Of a DNA stretch of 35,767 nucleotides, positions 16,221 to 24,099 are shown piece by piece; position 1 is the first letter of the stretch; each line of letters begins with the position of its first letter. Under the pieces are notes generated by a model. The model did not search any database. It was not told the DNA's origin and saw only the letters and a program-made list of their open reading frames with translations. The DNA is from an uncultured Geobacter sp. GTDB lineage: Bacteria > Desulfobacterota > Desulfuromonadia > Geobacterales > DSM-12255. The stretch lies in contig CALMBF010000157.1 in the NCBI GenBank assembly GCA_937860145.1, forward strand, positions 1-35,767, written 5' to 3'. The position numbers were made by a program, and so were the translations under genes.

Positions 16221-17708
16221 ATGACCACCTGTCAAACCCGTATATACGGTTCGGAGTTTTCCCCGCAGGAGATCGAGGATGCCGTCAGGAACGGCCGTCT
16301 CCTCTCCATGGAGATCGAGTTCAACCAGGCGTGCAACCTGCGCTGCATCTACTGCTATGCCCTGGACACCCCGGTCGATCGCAATGAACTGACGGTCGAC
16401 GAGTTCAAGGATGTCATCAGGCAGGCCGGCGAGATGGGGGCACGCAAGATCATCATCCTCGGCGGCGAGCCTCTTCTCTATCCCCACCTCCTGGAGATGA
16501 TCCGTTACATCCGCGGCCTGGGGATGGAGATCGAACTCTTTACCAACGGCACGCGGGTCACCCCCGAGATGGCGAAGATCCTCTACGACCATGACGTCCG
16601 GGTCGTCCTGAAGATGAACACCTTCGACGAGGCCCTGCAGGACACCCTCTCGGGGAGCCAGGGATCCTACAAGCTCATCCAGCAGGCCCTGAAGAACCTG
16701 AAAAAGGCGGGGTACCCCTCCGAAACCCACCCCCTCGGTGTCAGCTCCATCATCTGCCAGCAGAACATCGACGAACTGCCGACCATGTGGGAATGGCTAC
16801 GCGACCAGAACATCCTCCCCTATTTCGAGATGATGACCCCCCAGGGTGGCGCAAAACGGCACGCCATGCTTGATATCGATACCCGCGCGGTCGAGCAGTT
16901 CTTTCACCGGATCGCCGAGATCGACCGGACCAAGTACGGCCACGTGTGGGAGCCCAAGCCCCCCCTGGTGGGGGGCGAGTGCCTCCGCCACCAGTTCTCC
17001 TGCGCGGTCAATTCGGAAGGGTATGTCCAGTCCTGCGTCGGGATCACCATCCCCATCGGCAACGTGCGCAAGCAGTCGCTGAAGGAGATCCTGCGGGACA
17101 GCGAGGTGGTCCAGGACCTGAAAAGCTACAGGAACATGATCAAGGGCCCCTGCGGCGAGTGCGAGAAGATCGACGAGTGCTACGGCTGCCGTGGGACCGC
17201 CTACCAGCTGACCGGCGATTACCTGGCATCCGACCCGATGTGCTGGAAGAACCTGGACCGCCAGGACGACATCATGTTCCTCCCCGTGGAGGCTTCCCGG
17301 CTCGTGCCCCACAAGCCACCCGTCCTGATGATCGACAGGCTCGTCGAGGTGAAGGAGCGGGCTTCGGTGTCGGAGATGACCGTGGGGGGCGACATGATTT
17401 TCGTCAGCGCCGACGGCTTCCTCGACGATGCCGCATTCCCCGAGATCATCTCCCAGGCGATTGCCGCCCAGGAAGGGTTCAGGAAGATGGGGAGCCGTTC
17501 CCCCGAACTCGAAGGGTTCCTTCTGGGGGTGAAAAAACTGGAGATCTACTCCCGACCGCGGGTGGGGGACACCCTGCGCATCTCCGTCTTCAAGGCGGCG
17601 CGGTACGGCGATTTCGGCATCATCGAGGGTGAGGTCCGCAAGGGGGATGAACTGGTTGCAAGGGGAGAGGTAAAGGTATGGCAGAAAAGCGGGGACCAGG
17701 AACCATGA
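16221..17708 (+). CDS. radical SAM/SPASM enzyme fused to a hotdog dehydratase domain
   Basis: Residues 1 to about 345 are a radical SAM enzyme: the cluster motif CNLRCIYC (Cys38, Cys42, Cys45), GGEP (81-84), and a SPASM-like set of cysteines for auxiliary clusters (Cys254, 261, 272, 311, 314, 320, 323, 341, including CGECEKIDECYGC). Residues about 352-490 are a hotdog domain like the ApeP/FabA-type 3-hydroxyacyl-ACP dehydratases: RLVPHKPPVLMIDRLVEV with candidate catalytic His364, ISQAIAAQEGF, GFLLGVKKLEIYSRPRVGDTLRI, then a typical last strand. The two halves are one uninterrupted frame. Radical SAM/SPASM enzymes usually modify peptides or anaerobic sulfatases; fusion to a lipid dehydratase points to radical chemistry on an ACP-bound chain (inference). 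A modest AAAGG site precedes the ATG. Confidence 0.9.
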   Translation: MTTCQTRIYGSEFSPQEIEDAVRNGRLLSMEIEFNQACNLRCIYCYALDTPVDRNELTVDEFKDVIRQAGEMGARKIIILGGEPLLYPHLLEMIRYIRGLGMEIELFTNGTRVTPEMAKILYDHDVRVVLKMNTFDEALQDTLSGSQGSYKLIQQALKNLKKAGYPSETHPLGVSSIICQQNIDELPTMWEWLRDQNILPYFEMMTPQGGAKRHAMLDIDTRAVEQFFHRIAEIDRTKYGHVWEPKPPLVGGECLRHQFSCAVNSEGYVQSCVGITIPIGNVRKQSLKEILRDSEVVQDLKSYRNMIKGPCGECEKIDECYGCRGTAYQLTGDYLASDPMCWKNLDRQDDIMFLPVEASRLVPHKPPVLMIDRLVEVKERASVSEMTVGGDMIFVSADGFLDDAAFPEIISQAIAAQEGFRKMGSRSPELEGFLLGVKKLEIYSRPRVGDTLRISVFKAARYGDFGIIEGEVRKGDELVARGEVKVWQKSGDQEP

Positions 17709-18367
17709 GACTCATGGGCATGATCGTGACAATGTGGCTTCTCATCCAGTCGACCCTGGTCTCGGCAGCCCCCGTACATGAGGCTGTGCAACCCGCCGAT
17801 ATCCCCGCCTTCATGGCGGCCCTCGGGAAACGCGCCTCCGACTTCAGGACCCTGAAGACCGACTTTACCCAGGAGAAGCGGATGGCCATGTTCAAGCAGA
17901 AGATGGTCATGAAAGGGCGCATCTACCTGCAGAAGCCGAGCCGTATCGCCTGGCACGTCGACTCCCCCCTCAGGTACTCCGTGCTCATCACCGATAAGCT
18001 GATCCGCCAGTGGGACGAGGATACGGACAAGGTACAGGAGATCTCCCTCGCCAAGAACCCGATCTTCCAGAATGTCCTCAACCAGATGAACGTCTGGTTT
18101 TCCGGCGACTACGGCTCCATGCTCGACTCCAATACGGTCCGGATCGTCAAAACATCCCCCCTTGTCATCGATTTCATACCGAAAGAGAACAACATCGCCC
18201 GCAAGATCATCAAGAGCATCACGGTCACGTTCCGCTCCGACCAGAAGTACCTGCAGCAGATCCGCATCCAGGAACAAACGGGCGATGTCACCACCATAAC
18301 CTTCAGCAACACCCAGCTCAACCCGCCTCTTAGCAACGGCAATTTCGAGGTCAAAGGGCGTGTTTGA
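17705..18367 (+). CDS. LolA-like outer-membrane lipid/lipoprotein carrier
   Basis: The 220-residue protein has a signal peptide (MRLMGMIVTMWLLIQSTLVSA) and the LolA fold pattern: LKTDFTQEKRMAMFKQKMVMKGRIYLQKPSRIAWHVDSP followed by strands SVLITDKLIRQWDE and later KITVTF-like repeats. LolA relatives shuttle acylated molecules through the periplasm. In aryl polyene clusters a LolA homologue sits beside an MMPL exporter, exactly as here. ATG at 17705 overlaps the preceding stop (ATGA) and gives a standard signal peptide; an in-frame ATG at 17678 would add nine polar residues and is less likely. Confidence 0.88.
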   Translation: MRLMGMIVTMWLLIQSTLVSAAPVHEAVQPADIPAFMAALGKRASDFRTLKTDFTQEKRMAMFKQKMVMKGRIYLQKPSRIAWHVDSPLRYSVLITDKLIRQWDEDTDKVQEISLAKNPIFQNVLNQMNVWFSGDYGSMLDSNTVRIVKTSPLVIDFIPKENNIARKIIKSITVTFRSDQKYLQQIRIQEQTGDVTTITFSNTQLNPPLSNGNFEVKGRV

Positions 18368-20738
18368 CCGCATATTCCCGCTTCTCTACGCTGCGGCCCA
18401 TCGTCACAGGAAAGGGGTCGTCGCCTTCGTCCTGCTGATCACCGTGCTGTCGTCCGTCATGCTGCTCTTCACCCGCTATGACGGTAACATCGATCTCATG
18501 CTCCCCCCGGACCGCGAGGTCATGCGGAGCATGGCGTTCCTTCGTGACTCCAATCTTTCGGACAAGATGGTCGTCTCTCTTGCCCTGACCGACGAGAGCA
18601 AGGGGAAGCAGGAGCTCTTCGCCGCAGTCGACCGCCTGGCCGCATCACTCAAGCCACCCCTCTTCAGCCGGGTCATGTACGGGTTTGCCGCCGGCAATGT
18701 CATGGAGGAGTTCTCCGTCCTCAGATACGGTCCCGAAGTATTCGGCGAGCAGGATATCTCGGCGATTGCCGCCATGCTCACACCGGAAACGGTGGCACGG
18801 AAGATGCGCGGCATCTACCTGCAGTCCATGCGGCCCGAAGGGATATTCACCGCATCCCTTGCCCGGACCGACCCCCTCGGGCTCAAACTGATGGTCCTGG
18901 ACAAGCTCAAGGCGCTCCCCGCATCCATGAACTACGAGGTATCGGTCGAGGATGGTCACTTCATAAGCCGCGACGGCCGCCACGCCATGCTTATCATCCA
19001 GACCAACGTGCCGATGATGGATTCCAGGGGGTGCAAGGAGCTGGTCGACACACTGCAGCAGCGCCTCAGGGAGCTTCCCCCCTACGTGGCTGCCGACATC
19101 GTGAGCGGCCACATGCACACGGTCAGCAACGAAAAAGTCATCAAGCGGGATATCATGGTGGCGTCGGTCATCGCCTCCGCCGCCTTTCTCGTCCTCTTCC
19201 TCATCATCTTCCGCGATCAGCGGGTACTGTTCGTCTTCATCATACCGTTCATCGCCGTGGTCTGGTCCATCGCCATTGCCTCGGCCCTGGAGGGGAAGCT
19301 CTCGTTCCTGGTCATCGGCTTCGGATCCTCGATCGCCGGTATCTCCATCGACTATGGACTTCTGGTCTACATCGCCATGAAGAAGGGGGCCGATGCCGCC
19401 CAGATGCTCAAACTGGCCAAGCTGGTCACCGTGGACGCCATGACGACGGTCTTCAGCTTCGTCGTCCTCTTTTTCTCCCTCATCAAGGGGTATCACCAGC
19501 TGGCACTCTTCTCCATCCTCTGCGTGGTCATCTGCCTTCTCTTCTCCCTGTTCGTCCTCCCTGTCGTCCTTACCTGGCGGGGCATTCCCCTGGCAGCTCA
19601 GACCACGGTGGGTGACCGTCTCCGCGACGTCAGGTGGCCGCCGAAACTCTGCATCTCCCTCTGGCTCCTGCTGACCCTGGTGGCGATCTGCTTCGCGACC
19701 AGGGCCAGGTTCGACAGCGACCTGAAGCGTTTCGACGGCACCGAACCCGCAATCCTCCGGATGGAGCAGAATTTCTCCGAAATCTGGGGAGGGAAGGAGA
19801 CCCAGGCCATCGTGGTGGTCCGGGGGAAGAGCCTGGAAGAGGCGATGCAGGCCAACGACAGGCTCTTTCGCGAGGCGATACAGGTGGTGCCCCGCACCGA
19901 GTTCTCCAGCCTCGCCTACTTCTGGCCCTCGGAAAAGATCCGCGGTGAAAACCGGCAGCGGTGGGACAGTTTCTGGAGCGGGGGAGGGGAGGCCCGGCTG
20001 AAGGGGCTGCTTGCGTCCTCCTCCGGCCAGTACGGCTTCAACCCCGGGGCGTTCCACCCTTTTTTCGACGGCCTGTATGCCCATACCGGCGAGACCGTTA
20101 CGGGCGGTGTCATGGCCCAGCTGCATGAACGCTATGTCATCAACAAAAACGGCGAGGTGAAAATCCTCTCCTTTTTCCCCGACCGCCAGGAGTATCTCAC
20201 TGCCCTGGATCCGGTGGTGAAGAGCTCCCCCGACGCCTTCATCGTCTCCCGCAGGGCGATCTCCTCCGCCATAACAAGGTTCACCGGCACGGAGGTGTCC
20301 CTGCTGGCACCCCTGGCGATTCTCTTCAATATCATCCTCGCCTGGCTCTTCTTCCGGAACTGGCGCGAGACCCTCATCGCTCTCATCCCCGTCTTCACCG
20401 GCGTGGTCTGGTTTGTCGGCATCATGTCCATGTTCGACATACCGCTCAACATCGTCAACATCGTCGCGGTCATCGTCTCCACCGGTGTCATCGTCGACTA
20501 CGGCCTGGGGATGACCTACGAGTACCGCTACAACCTGCGGGTGGGGACGGTCGTGGCCGTGACCCTGTCGGCGGCCACCAACATCATCGGCTCGGGGGCG
20601 CTCCTCTTCGCCGACTACCCGGCGCTCTACTCCACCGGCATCGCCATGGTCGTCAGCATGGTCTCCGGTTACCTGTCGTCCCTGATCATCATCCCCTCCT
20701 TCTCCTCCCTGATGAGACCCCTGGAGGAGAGACGGTGA
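18360..20738 (+). CDS. MMPL/RND-family lipid exporter
   Basis: The 792-residue inner-membrane protein has the RND layout of two repeats: a first transmembrane helix (GVVAFVLLITVLSSVMLLF), a large periplasmic domain, a bundle of helices (about 250-410, including FLVIGFGSSIAGISIDYGLLVYIAM), then a second helix, second periplasmic domain and second bundle (about 625-785, including VSTGVIVDYGLGMTYEYRYNLR). Such proteins use the proton gradient to export lipids, as in mycobacteria and in aryl polyene clusters. The paired Asp-Tyr-Gly motifs (SIDYG, IVDYG) are the expected charged spots in the membrane. The GTG start overlaps the LolA-like stop by eight bases. Confidence 0.93.
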   Translation: MFDRIFPLLYAAAHRHRKGVVAFVLLITVLSSVMLLFTRYDGNIDLMLPPDREVMRSMAFLRDSNLSDKMVVSLALTDESKGKQELFAAVDRLAASLKPPLFSRVMYGFAAGNVMEEFSVLRYGPEVFGEQDISAIAAMLTPETVARKMRGIYLQSMRPEGIFTASLARTDPLGLKLMVLDKLKALPASMNYEVSVEDGHFISRDGRHAMLIIQTNVPMMDSRGCKELVDTLQQRLRELPPYVAADIVSGHMHTVSNEKVIKRDIMVASVIASAAFLVLFLIIFRDQRVLFVFIIPFIAVVWSIAIASALEGKLSFLVIGFGSSIAGISIDYGLLVYIAMKKGADAAQMLKLAKLVTVDAMTTVFSFVVLFFSLIKGYHQLALFSILCVVICLLFSLFVLPVVLTWRGIPLAAQTTVGDRLRDVRWPPKLCISLWLLLTLVAICFATRARFDSDLKRFDGTEPAILRMEQNFSEIWGGKETQAIVVVRGKSLEEAMQANDRLFREAIQVVPRTEFSSLAYFWPSEKIRGENRQRWDSFWSGGGEARLKGLLASSSGQYGFNPGAFHPFFDGLYAHTGETVTGGVMAQLHERYVINKNGEVKILSFFPDRQEYLTALDPVVKSSPDAFIVSRRAISSAITRFTGTEVSLLAPLAILFNIILAWLFFRNWRETLIALIPVFTGVVWFVGIMSMFDIPLNIVNIVAVIVSTGVIVDYGLGMTYEYRYNLRVGTVVAVTLSAATNIIGSGALLFADYPALYSTGIAMVVSMVSGYLSSLIIIPSFSSLMRPLEERR

Positions 20739-21418
20739 GAGCGGTTCTGCTCCTGGCACTCTTCTGGCTCCTCGCCGGTTGCGCCGAGTTGCCGTTCCCG
20801 CCCGGAGACCTCGTCCCCCTGGGGACGACGGAACCGGCCACCGTGGTGGAAAAGTACCAGAGGGCAACACCGGAGAAGTTCAGCCAGCTGAACTCCATCG
20901 TCTTCGAGATCGCCGGCCAGAAGTTTCTCGGCATCGGTTTCCTCGACATCGACCGGACTGACCGGACCTTCCGGGTCATCTGCCTCAACCCCATGGGGGT
21001 GAAGCTGTTCGACCTCTCCGGCGACGACCATGGCACGACGTTGAACTTCGCCATCGAACCCCTTACCAGGTTCGGTGACATCGCCACTGCCGTGGGGAAC
21101 GACATCCGCAGGATCTACTTCGGCCTGGCGCCCCGCCGGAACGCCACGCCACGGGTAGGTTCACGGCGCATCACCTTCGGGGGCGGGGTTCCGGACGGCT
21201 ACCAGGAGCACGTCTACGCCGGCCGGGACGGTGACCTGGTGGAAAAAAGGATGTATGATGACAGGTCCATCTCCTGGAGTGTCGGCTACTTCGACTATCA
21301 GGAGCGGGAGGGGAAGCGCTTCCCCCGCGGCATCGTCCTCACCGACTATAGAGGCGGATATCAACTTACCATCAGGGAGAAGGAGCAGCCCGTTGAAGAG
21401 AGTCAGAGAGCAGATTGA
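20735..21418 (+). CDS. DUF3261-type lipoprotein
   Basis: The 227-residue product begins with a short lipoprotein signal (LLLALFWLLAGC, lipidated Cys about residue 16). The mature part is beta-rich: FEIAGQKFLGIGFLDID, TFRVICLNPMGVKLFDLS, then DIRRIYFG and FPRGIVLTDYRGGYQLTI, matching the DUF3261 pattern found next to LolA and MMPL genes in aryl polyene clusters. It is probably the outer-membrane receptor, a LolB-like partner of the LolA homologue (inference). The GTG start overlaps the exporter stop (GTGA). Confidence 0.82.
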   Translation: MRAVLLLALFWLLAGCAELPFPPGDLVPLGTTEPATVVEKYQRATPEKFSQLNSIVFEIAGQKFLGIGFLDIDRTDRTFRVICLNPMGVKLFDLSGDDHGTTLNFAIEPLTRFGDIATAVGNDIRRIYFGLAPRRNATPRVGSRRITFGGGVPDGYQEHVYAGRDGDLVEKRMYDDRSISWSVGYFDYQEREGKRFPRGIVLTDYRGGYQLTIREKEQPVEESQRAD

Positions 21419-21779
21419 AGCATACATGCGCCCCGGCGTCAGCGGTGACAACAGGGCCGTGGCCGAGTTCAGTTTCCCCCCCGAGTTCATCGGGTTCCAG
21501 GGACATTTCCCGACCGGCAGCATCCTCCCCGGTGCCTGCCAGATCCAGTGTCTGCTGACACTGCTGGAACATGCCGGCGGAAAACAGCTTGCCCTGAAGG
21601 AGATCGTGCTGGCAAAATATATGACTCCCGTCATGCCGGCCGAGACCATACGCTGCGAGACATCCGAACTACCCGATTTCAGCGGTAACGACACAGTGGT
21701 CAAGGCGGTCATCACCCGTGACGGTCAGAAGGTAAGCGAGCTGAAGATCAGGGTTGCAGCAGAGGTGGCAGGTTCATGA
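21393..21779 (+). CDS. FabZ/ApeI-like hotdog protein with Glu-to-Gln change
   Basis: The 128-residue single-hotdog protein resembles 3-hydroxyacyl-ACP dehydratases. His38 in FQGHFPTGSILPG aligns with the catalytic His of FabZ, but the catalytic Glu 14 residues later is Gln52 (ACQIQC). The chemistry may thus be altered, or the partner domain of the radical SAM fusion may supply activity. TTG at 21393 is chosen because AAGGAG lies seven bases upstream and the family N-terminus begins there; upstream in-frame sequence is a shadow of the DUF3261 gene, which this gene overlaps by 26 bases. Confidence 0.85.
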   Translation: MKRVREQIEAYMRPGVSGDNRAVAEFSFPPEFIGFQGHFPTGSILPGACQIQCLLTLLEHAGGKQLALKEIVLAKYMTPVMPAETIRCETSELPDFSGNDTVVKAVITRDGQKVSELKIRVAAEVAGS

Positions 21780-22252
21780 ACATGCGCAGGAAGAAGAGCT
21801 ACTTCCCGTCCCTTCCCGGGGTGCCGGCACCGATCGTCGCCGAGATCAGGAGGCGGGTCCATTTCAACGAGGCCGACCCCATGGCGGTGATGTGGCACGG
21901 GCGGTATCCGCTCCTTTTCGAGGAGGCGTCGGAAGCCCTGGGGCGCCTCTGCGGTCTCTCCTACGCCGAGTACTTTGCTGCCGGGCTCAGGGGACCGATC
22001 GTTTCCCTGCATATCGACTACTACCAGTCCCTGTACCTCGACGAGGAGTACACCGTCCGGGCATCGCTCGTCTGGTGCGAAGGGGCCAGGCTGAACACCG
22101 AGTTTCACGTCCTCAAGGACGACGGCACCCTGGCAACCAGCGGTTTCACGGTGCAACTCTTCACCGATCACCTGACGGGGGAACCCTGCCTGGTGTCACC
22201 GGAGATCCTCGTCAGATGCCGTGAACGCTGGCGATCCGGAGAGTTCCATTGA
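21776..22252 (+). CDS. 4HBT-type acyl-thioesterase
   Basis: The 158-residue hotdog protein has the 4-hydroxybenzoyl-CoA thioesterase motif: RVHFNEADPMAVMWHGRYPLLFEEASEALGR, where the Asp-Pro-Met and the following His-Gly-Arg-Tyr match the D-x-x-G-H-V-x-x-x-x-Y/F pattern, with Ala-Val-Met-Trp replacing the glycine part. It should cleave acyl-ACP or acyl-CoA thioesters. It has the position and size of the thioesterase of aryl polyene clusters (ApeK-like comparison). Its ATG overlaps the preceding stop and its stop overlaps the next TTG start. Confidence 0.9.
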   Translation: MNMRRKKSYFPSLPGVPAPIVAEIRRRVHFNEADPMAVMWHGRYPLLFEEASEALGRLCGLSYAEYFAAGLRGPIVSLHIDYYQSLYLDEEYTVRASLVWCEGARLNTEFHVLKDDGTLATSGFTVQLFTDHLTGEPCLVSPEILVRCRERWRSGEFH

Positions 22253-23388
22253 ACGGACACCGGGCTGTCATAGTGCAGGCGGACGTCATCACCCCCTTCG
22301 GCAAGGGGATCGACCCCTGCTGGCAGGCGCTGCTCGAAAAACGGAGCGCTGTTACCCCCGTTTCACGCTTTGCAACCGGGGCGTTCAACTCCGATCTTGC
22401 GGCTACCGTACCCGGTCTCGACTATCTCGGTGAGAAATCCCTGGTGATGCAGCTGCTGGAGCGGCTCTTCCCCGTCCAGGCCATGGTTCCGGCTGACGCC
22501 CACCTCCTGCTCGCAACCATTAAGGGGGAGATCGATTACCTGGAAAGGAGCATTGCCACCGGTGCCGGCGATGCCGGAGAGTGCCGGCTGGACCGCCTTC
22601 TCGCCAGGGTCTCCGGCCTGTGCGGTGTGCGTGGCGGCATGGTGGTCTCGGCTGCCTGCACCTCGTCGTCCGCCGCCGTTGCCCGGGGAGCATCACTGAT
22701 CCGCAGCGGTGCCTTTGATTGCGTGCTGGTCGTCGCCTGCGACGGCGTCACCGAATTCATCTACTCAGGGTTTTCCTCCCTCATGGCCCTGGACAGGGGT
22801 CCTGCCCGTCCCTTCGATAGCAGCAGGACCGGCCTGAGCATCGGTGAGGGAGCGGCGTTCATCCTCCTCATGAGCGAAGGGAGGGCGCTGGCCGAGGGGA
22901 GGGGGGTGCTCGGCGAAATCGCCGGCTGGGGCATGGCTGACGACGCAAACCACATGACCGGCCCGTCCCGGGAGAGCGAAGGGCTGATTGCCGCCATCAA
23001 CGGTGCCCTCGCGTGCGCCGACTGCGACCGCGACGATATCGGGTTCATCTCCGCCCACGGCACCGGGACGGTCTACAACGATGCCATGGAAATGGGCGCC
23101 TTCAGGTCGGTTTTCACGGCGGGGAGCCGCCCTGTCTACTCCATCAAGGGTGCTGTCGGTCACACCATGGGGACTGCCGGTGCCCTCGAGATCGTCGTCG
23201 CCCTGAGGGCGCTCCGGGAGAAGCTCGTGCCGCCGACGGTCAACCTCGCAGAGCCCGGCGAGGATGCCCGGGGCTGGGTGTCACCCGATCCTGTCGAGCT
23301 TAGGGAGTGCACGGCCGCGCTGGTGACCAATGCCGGCTTCAGCGGCATCAACACGGCGATCGTCCTGAAGGGATACGGAACACCATGA
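22249..23388 (+). CDS. beta-ketoacyl-ACP synthase, Cys-His-His intact
   Basis: The 379-residue condensing enzyme has Cys137 in VSAACTSSSAAVARG, His270 in ISAHGTGTVYND and His305 in KGAVGHTMGTAGALE, so it should be catalytically competent. The closing motif is NAGFSGINTAIVL. It is shorter than FabF by about 30 residues, mainly in the N-terminal half. It starts at TTG overlapping the thioesterase stop and is coupled by overlap to the half-size ketosynthase at 23385, suggesting the pair act together, similar to KS pairs of aryl polyene systems (inference). Confidence 0.93.
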   Translation: MNGHRAVIVQADVITPFGKGIDPCWQALLEKRSAVTPVSRFATGAFNSDLAATVPGLDYLGEKSLVMQLLERLFPVQAMVPADAHLLLATIKGEIDYLERSIATGAGDAGECRLDRLLARVSGLCGVRGGMVVSAACTSSSAAVARGASLIRSGAFDCVLVVACDGVTEFIYSGFSSLMALDRGPARPFDSSRTGLSIGEGAAFILLMSEGRALAEGRGVLGEIAGWGMADDANHMTGPSRESEGLIAAINGALACADCDRDDIGFISAHGTGTVYNDAMEMGAFRSVFTAGSRPVYSIKGAVGHTMGTAGALEIVVALRALREKLVPPTVNLAEPGEDARGWVSPDPVELRECTAALVTNAGFSGINTAIVLKGYGTP

Positions 23389-24041
23389 AACTCTTGGTCA
23401 ACGGCATGGGATGGGTATCAGCCAGGGGGTGCGGCATGGTGGCCGCCGACTGGTCCGTTGCGTTCGGAGACGCCGGGACGGTTCTCTCGGTTCCGCGGGA
23501 GACCATCTTTCTGCAACCGGTCAAGAATTTCGGCCGCCTCGACCTGGCTTCACGGATCACCCTGATCGCCGTCTCCCTGGCCCTGCGGGATGCCGGGATC
23601 GAGTCGTCACCCCGGCACAAGCGGAATATCGGCATCGTGGGTACCGGCAGCGACGGTTCGCTGGCCGCTGACATCGACTACTACCGCGACTACGTGGAGA
23701 ATGGGCGCAGACTCTCCCGCGCCAACCTCTTCATCTACACGCTCCCCTCGAGCTCCCTGGGTGAGGCCGCGATCCATTTCGGCCTCACCGGCCCGCTGCT
23801 CTACACCGTCGACCAGGAGTGTTCGACAGCTGCTGCGCTCCAGGTGGCCGCGTCACTGGTCGCCGACGGCAGTGCCCCCCGGGTGCTTGCAGGGAGGACG
23901 GAGGGTGAGCGGGCGCTCTATCTCCTCCTTTCCGGGGAGGACGAGCGCGCACTCTGTACCCTCGATGCCGCGGCCGCCATCCTGACCGGCAGTTTCGACG
24001 TCGACGCCATGGTCGAAGAATTCGCCAGGGCACGCGGCTGA
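23385..24041 (+). CDS. half-size ketosynthase-like protein (N-terminal ketosynthase domain only)
   Basis: The 218-residue protein matches only the first half of a ketosynthase: MGWVSARG at the start, LALRDAGIE, NIGIVGTGSDGSLAAD, NLFIYTLPSSSLGEAAIHFGLTGP, and DQECSTAAALQVAASLVADG, where Cys146 lies at or one residue from the nucleophile place. The C-terminal half with both catalytic histidines is absent. The reading frame is clean, has its own start overlapping the previous stop, and ends well before the next gene, so it is not a recent truncation. Short ketosynthase-like proteins of this kind (Ketoacyl-synt_2 type) occur in aryl polyene clusters and may serve as a structural or chain-length partner of the preceding ketosynthase. 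Confidence 0.85.
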   Translation: MKLLVNGMGWVSARGCGMVAADWSVAFGDAGTVLSVPRETIFLQPVKNFGRLDLASRITLIAVSLALRDAGIESSPRHKRNIGIVGTGSDGSLAADIDYYRDYVENGRRLSRANLFIYTLPSSSLGEAAIHFGLTGPLLYTVDQECSTAAALQVAASLVADGSAPRVLAGRTEGERALYLLLSGEDERALCTLDAAAAILTGSFDVDAMVEEFARARG

Positions 24042-24099
24042 CGCTCCCCGGCTCTCTCAAGGACGTATCCGCAGTTTTTCGTGCAAGGAGAACATATAC

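Noticed and set aside
18645-20870. A 741-codon open frame on the minus strand
   Set aside because: It is the antisense shadow of the MMPL exporter in GC-rich DNA, with low-complexity Asp/Gly/His-rich translation and no recognisable domain.
23385-24041. Half ketosynthase as a pseudogene
   Set aside because: Frame is intact, start is coupled to the preceding gene, and similar short ketosynthase-like proteins are known from related cluster types.
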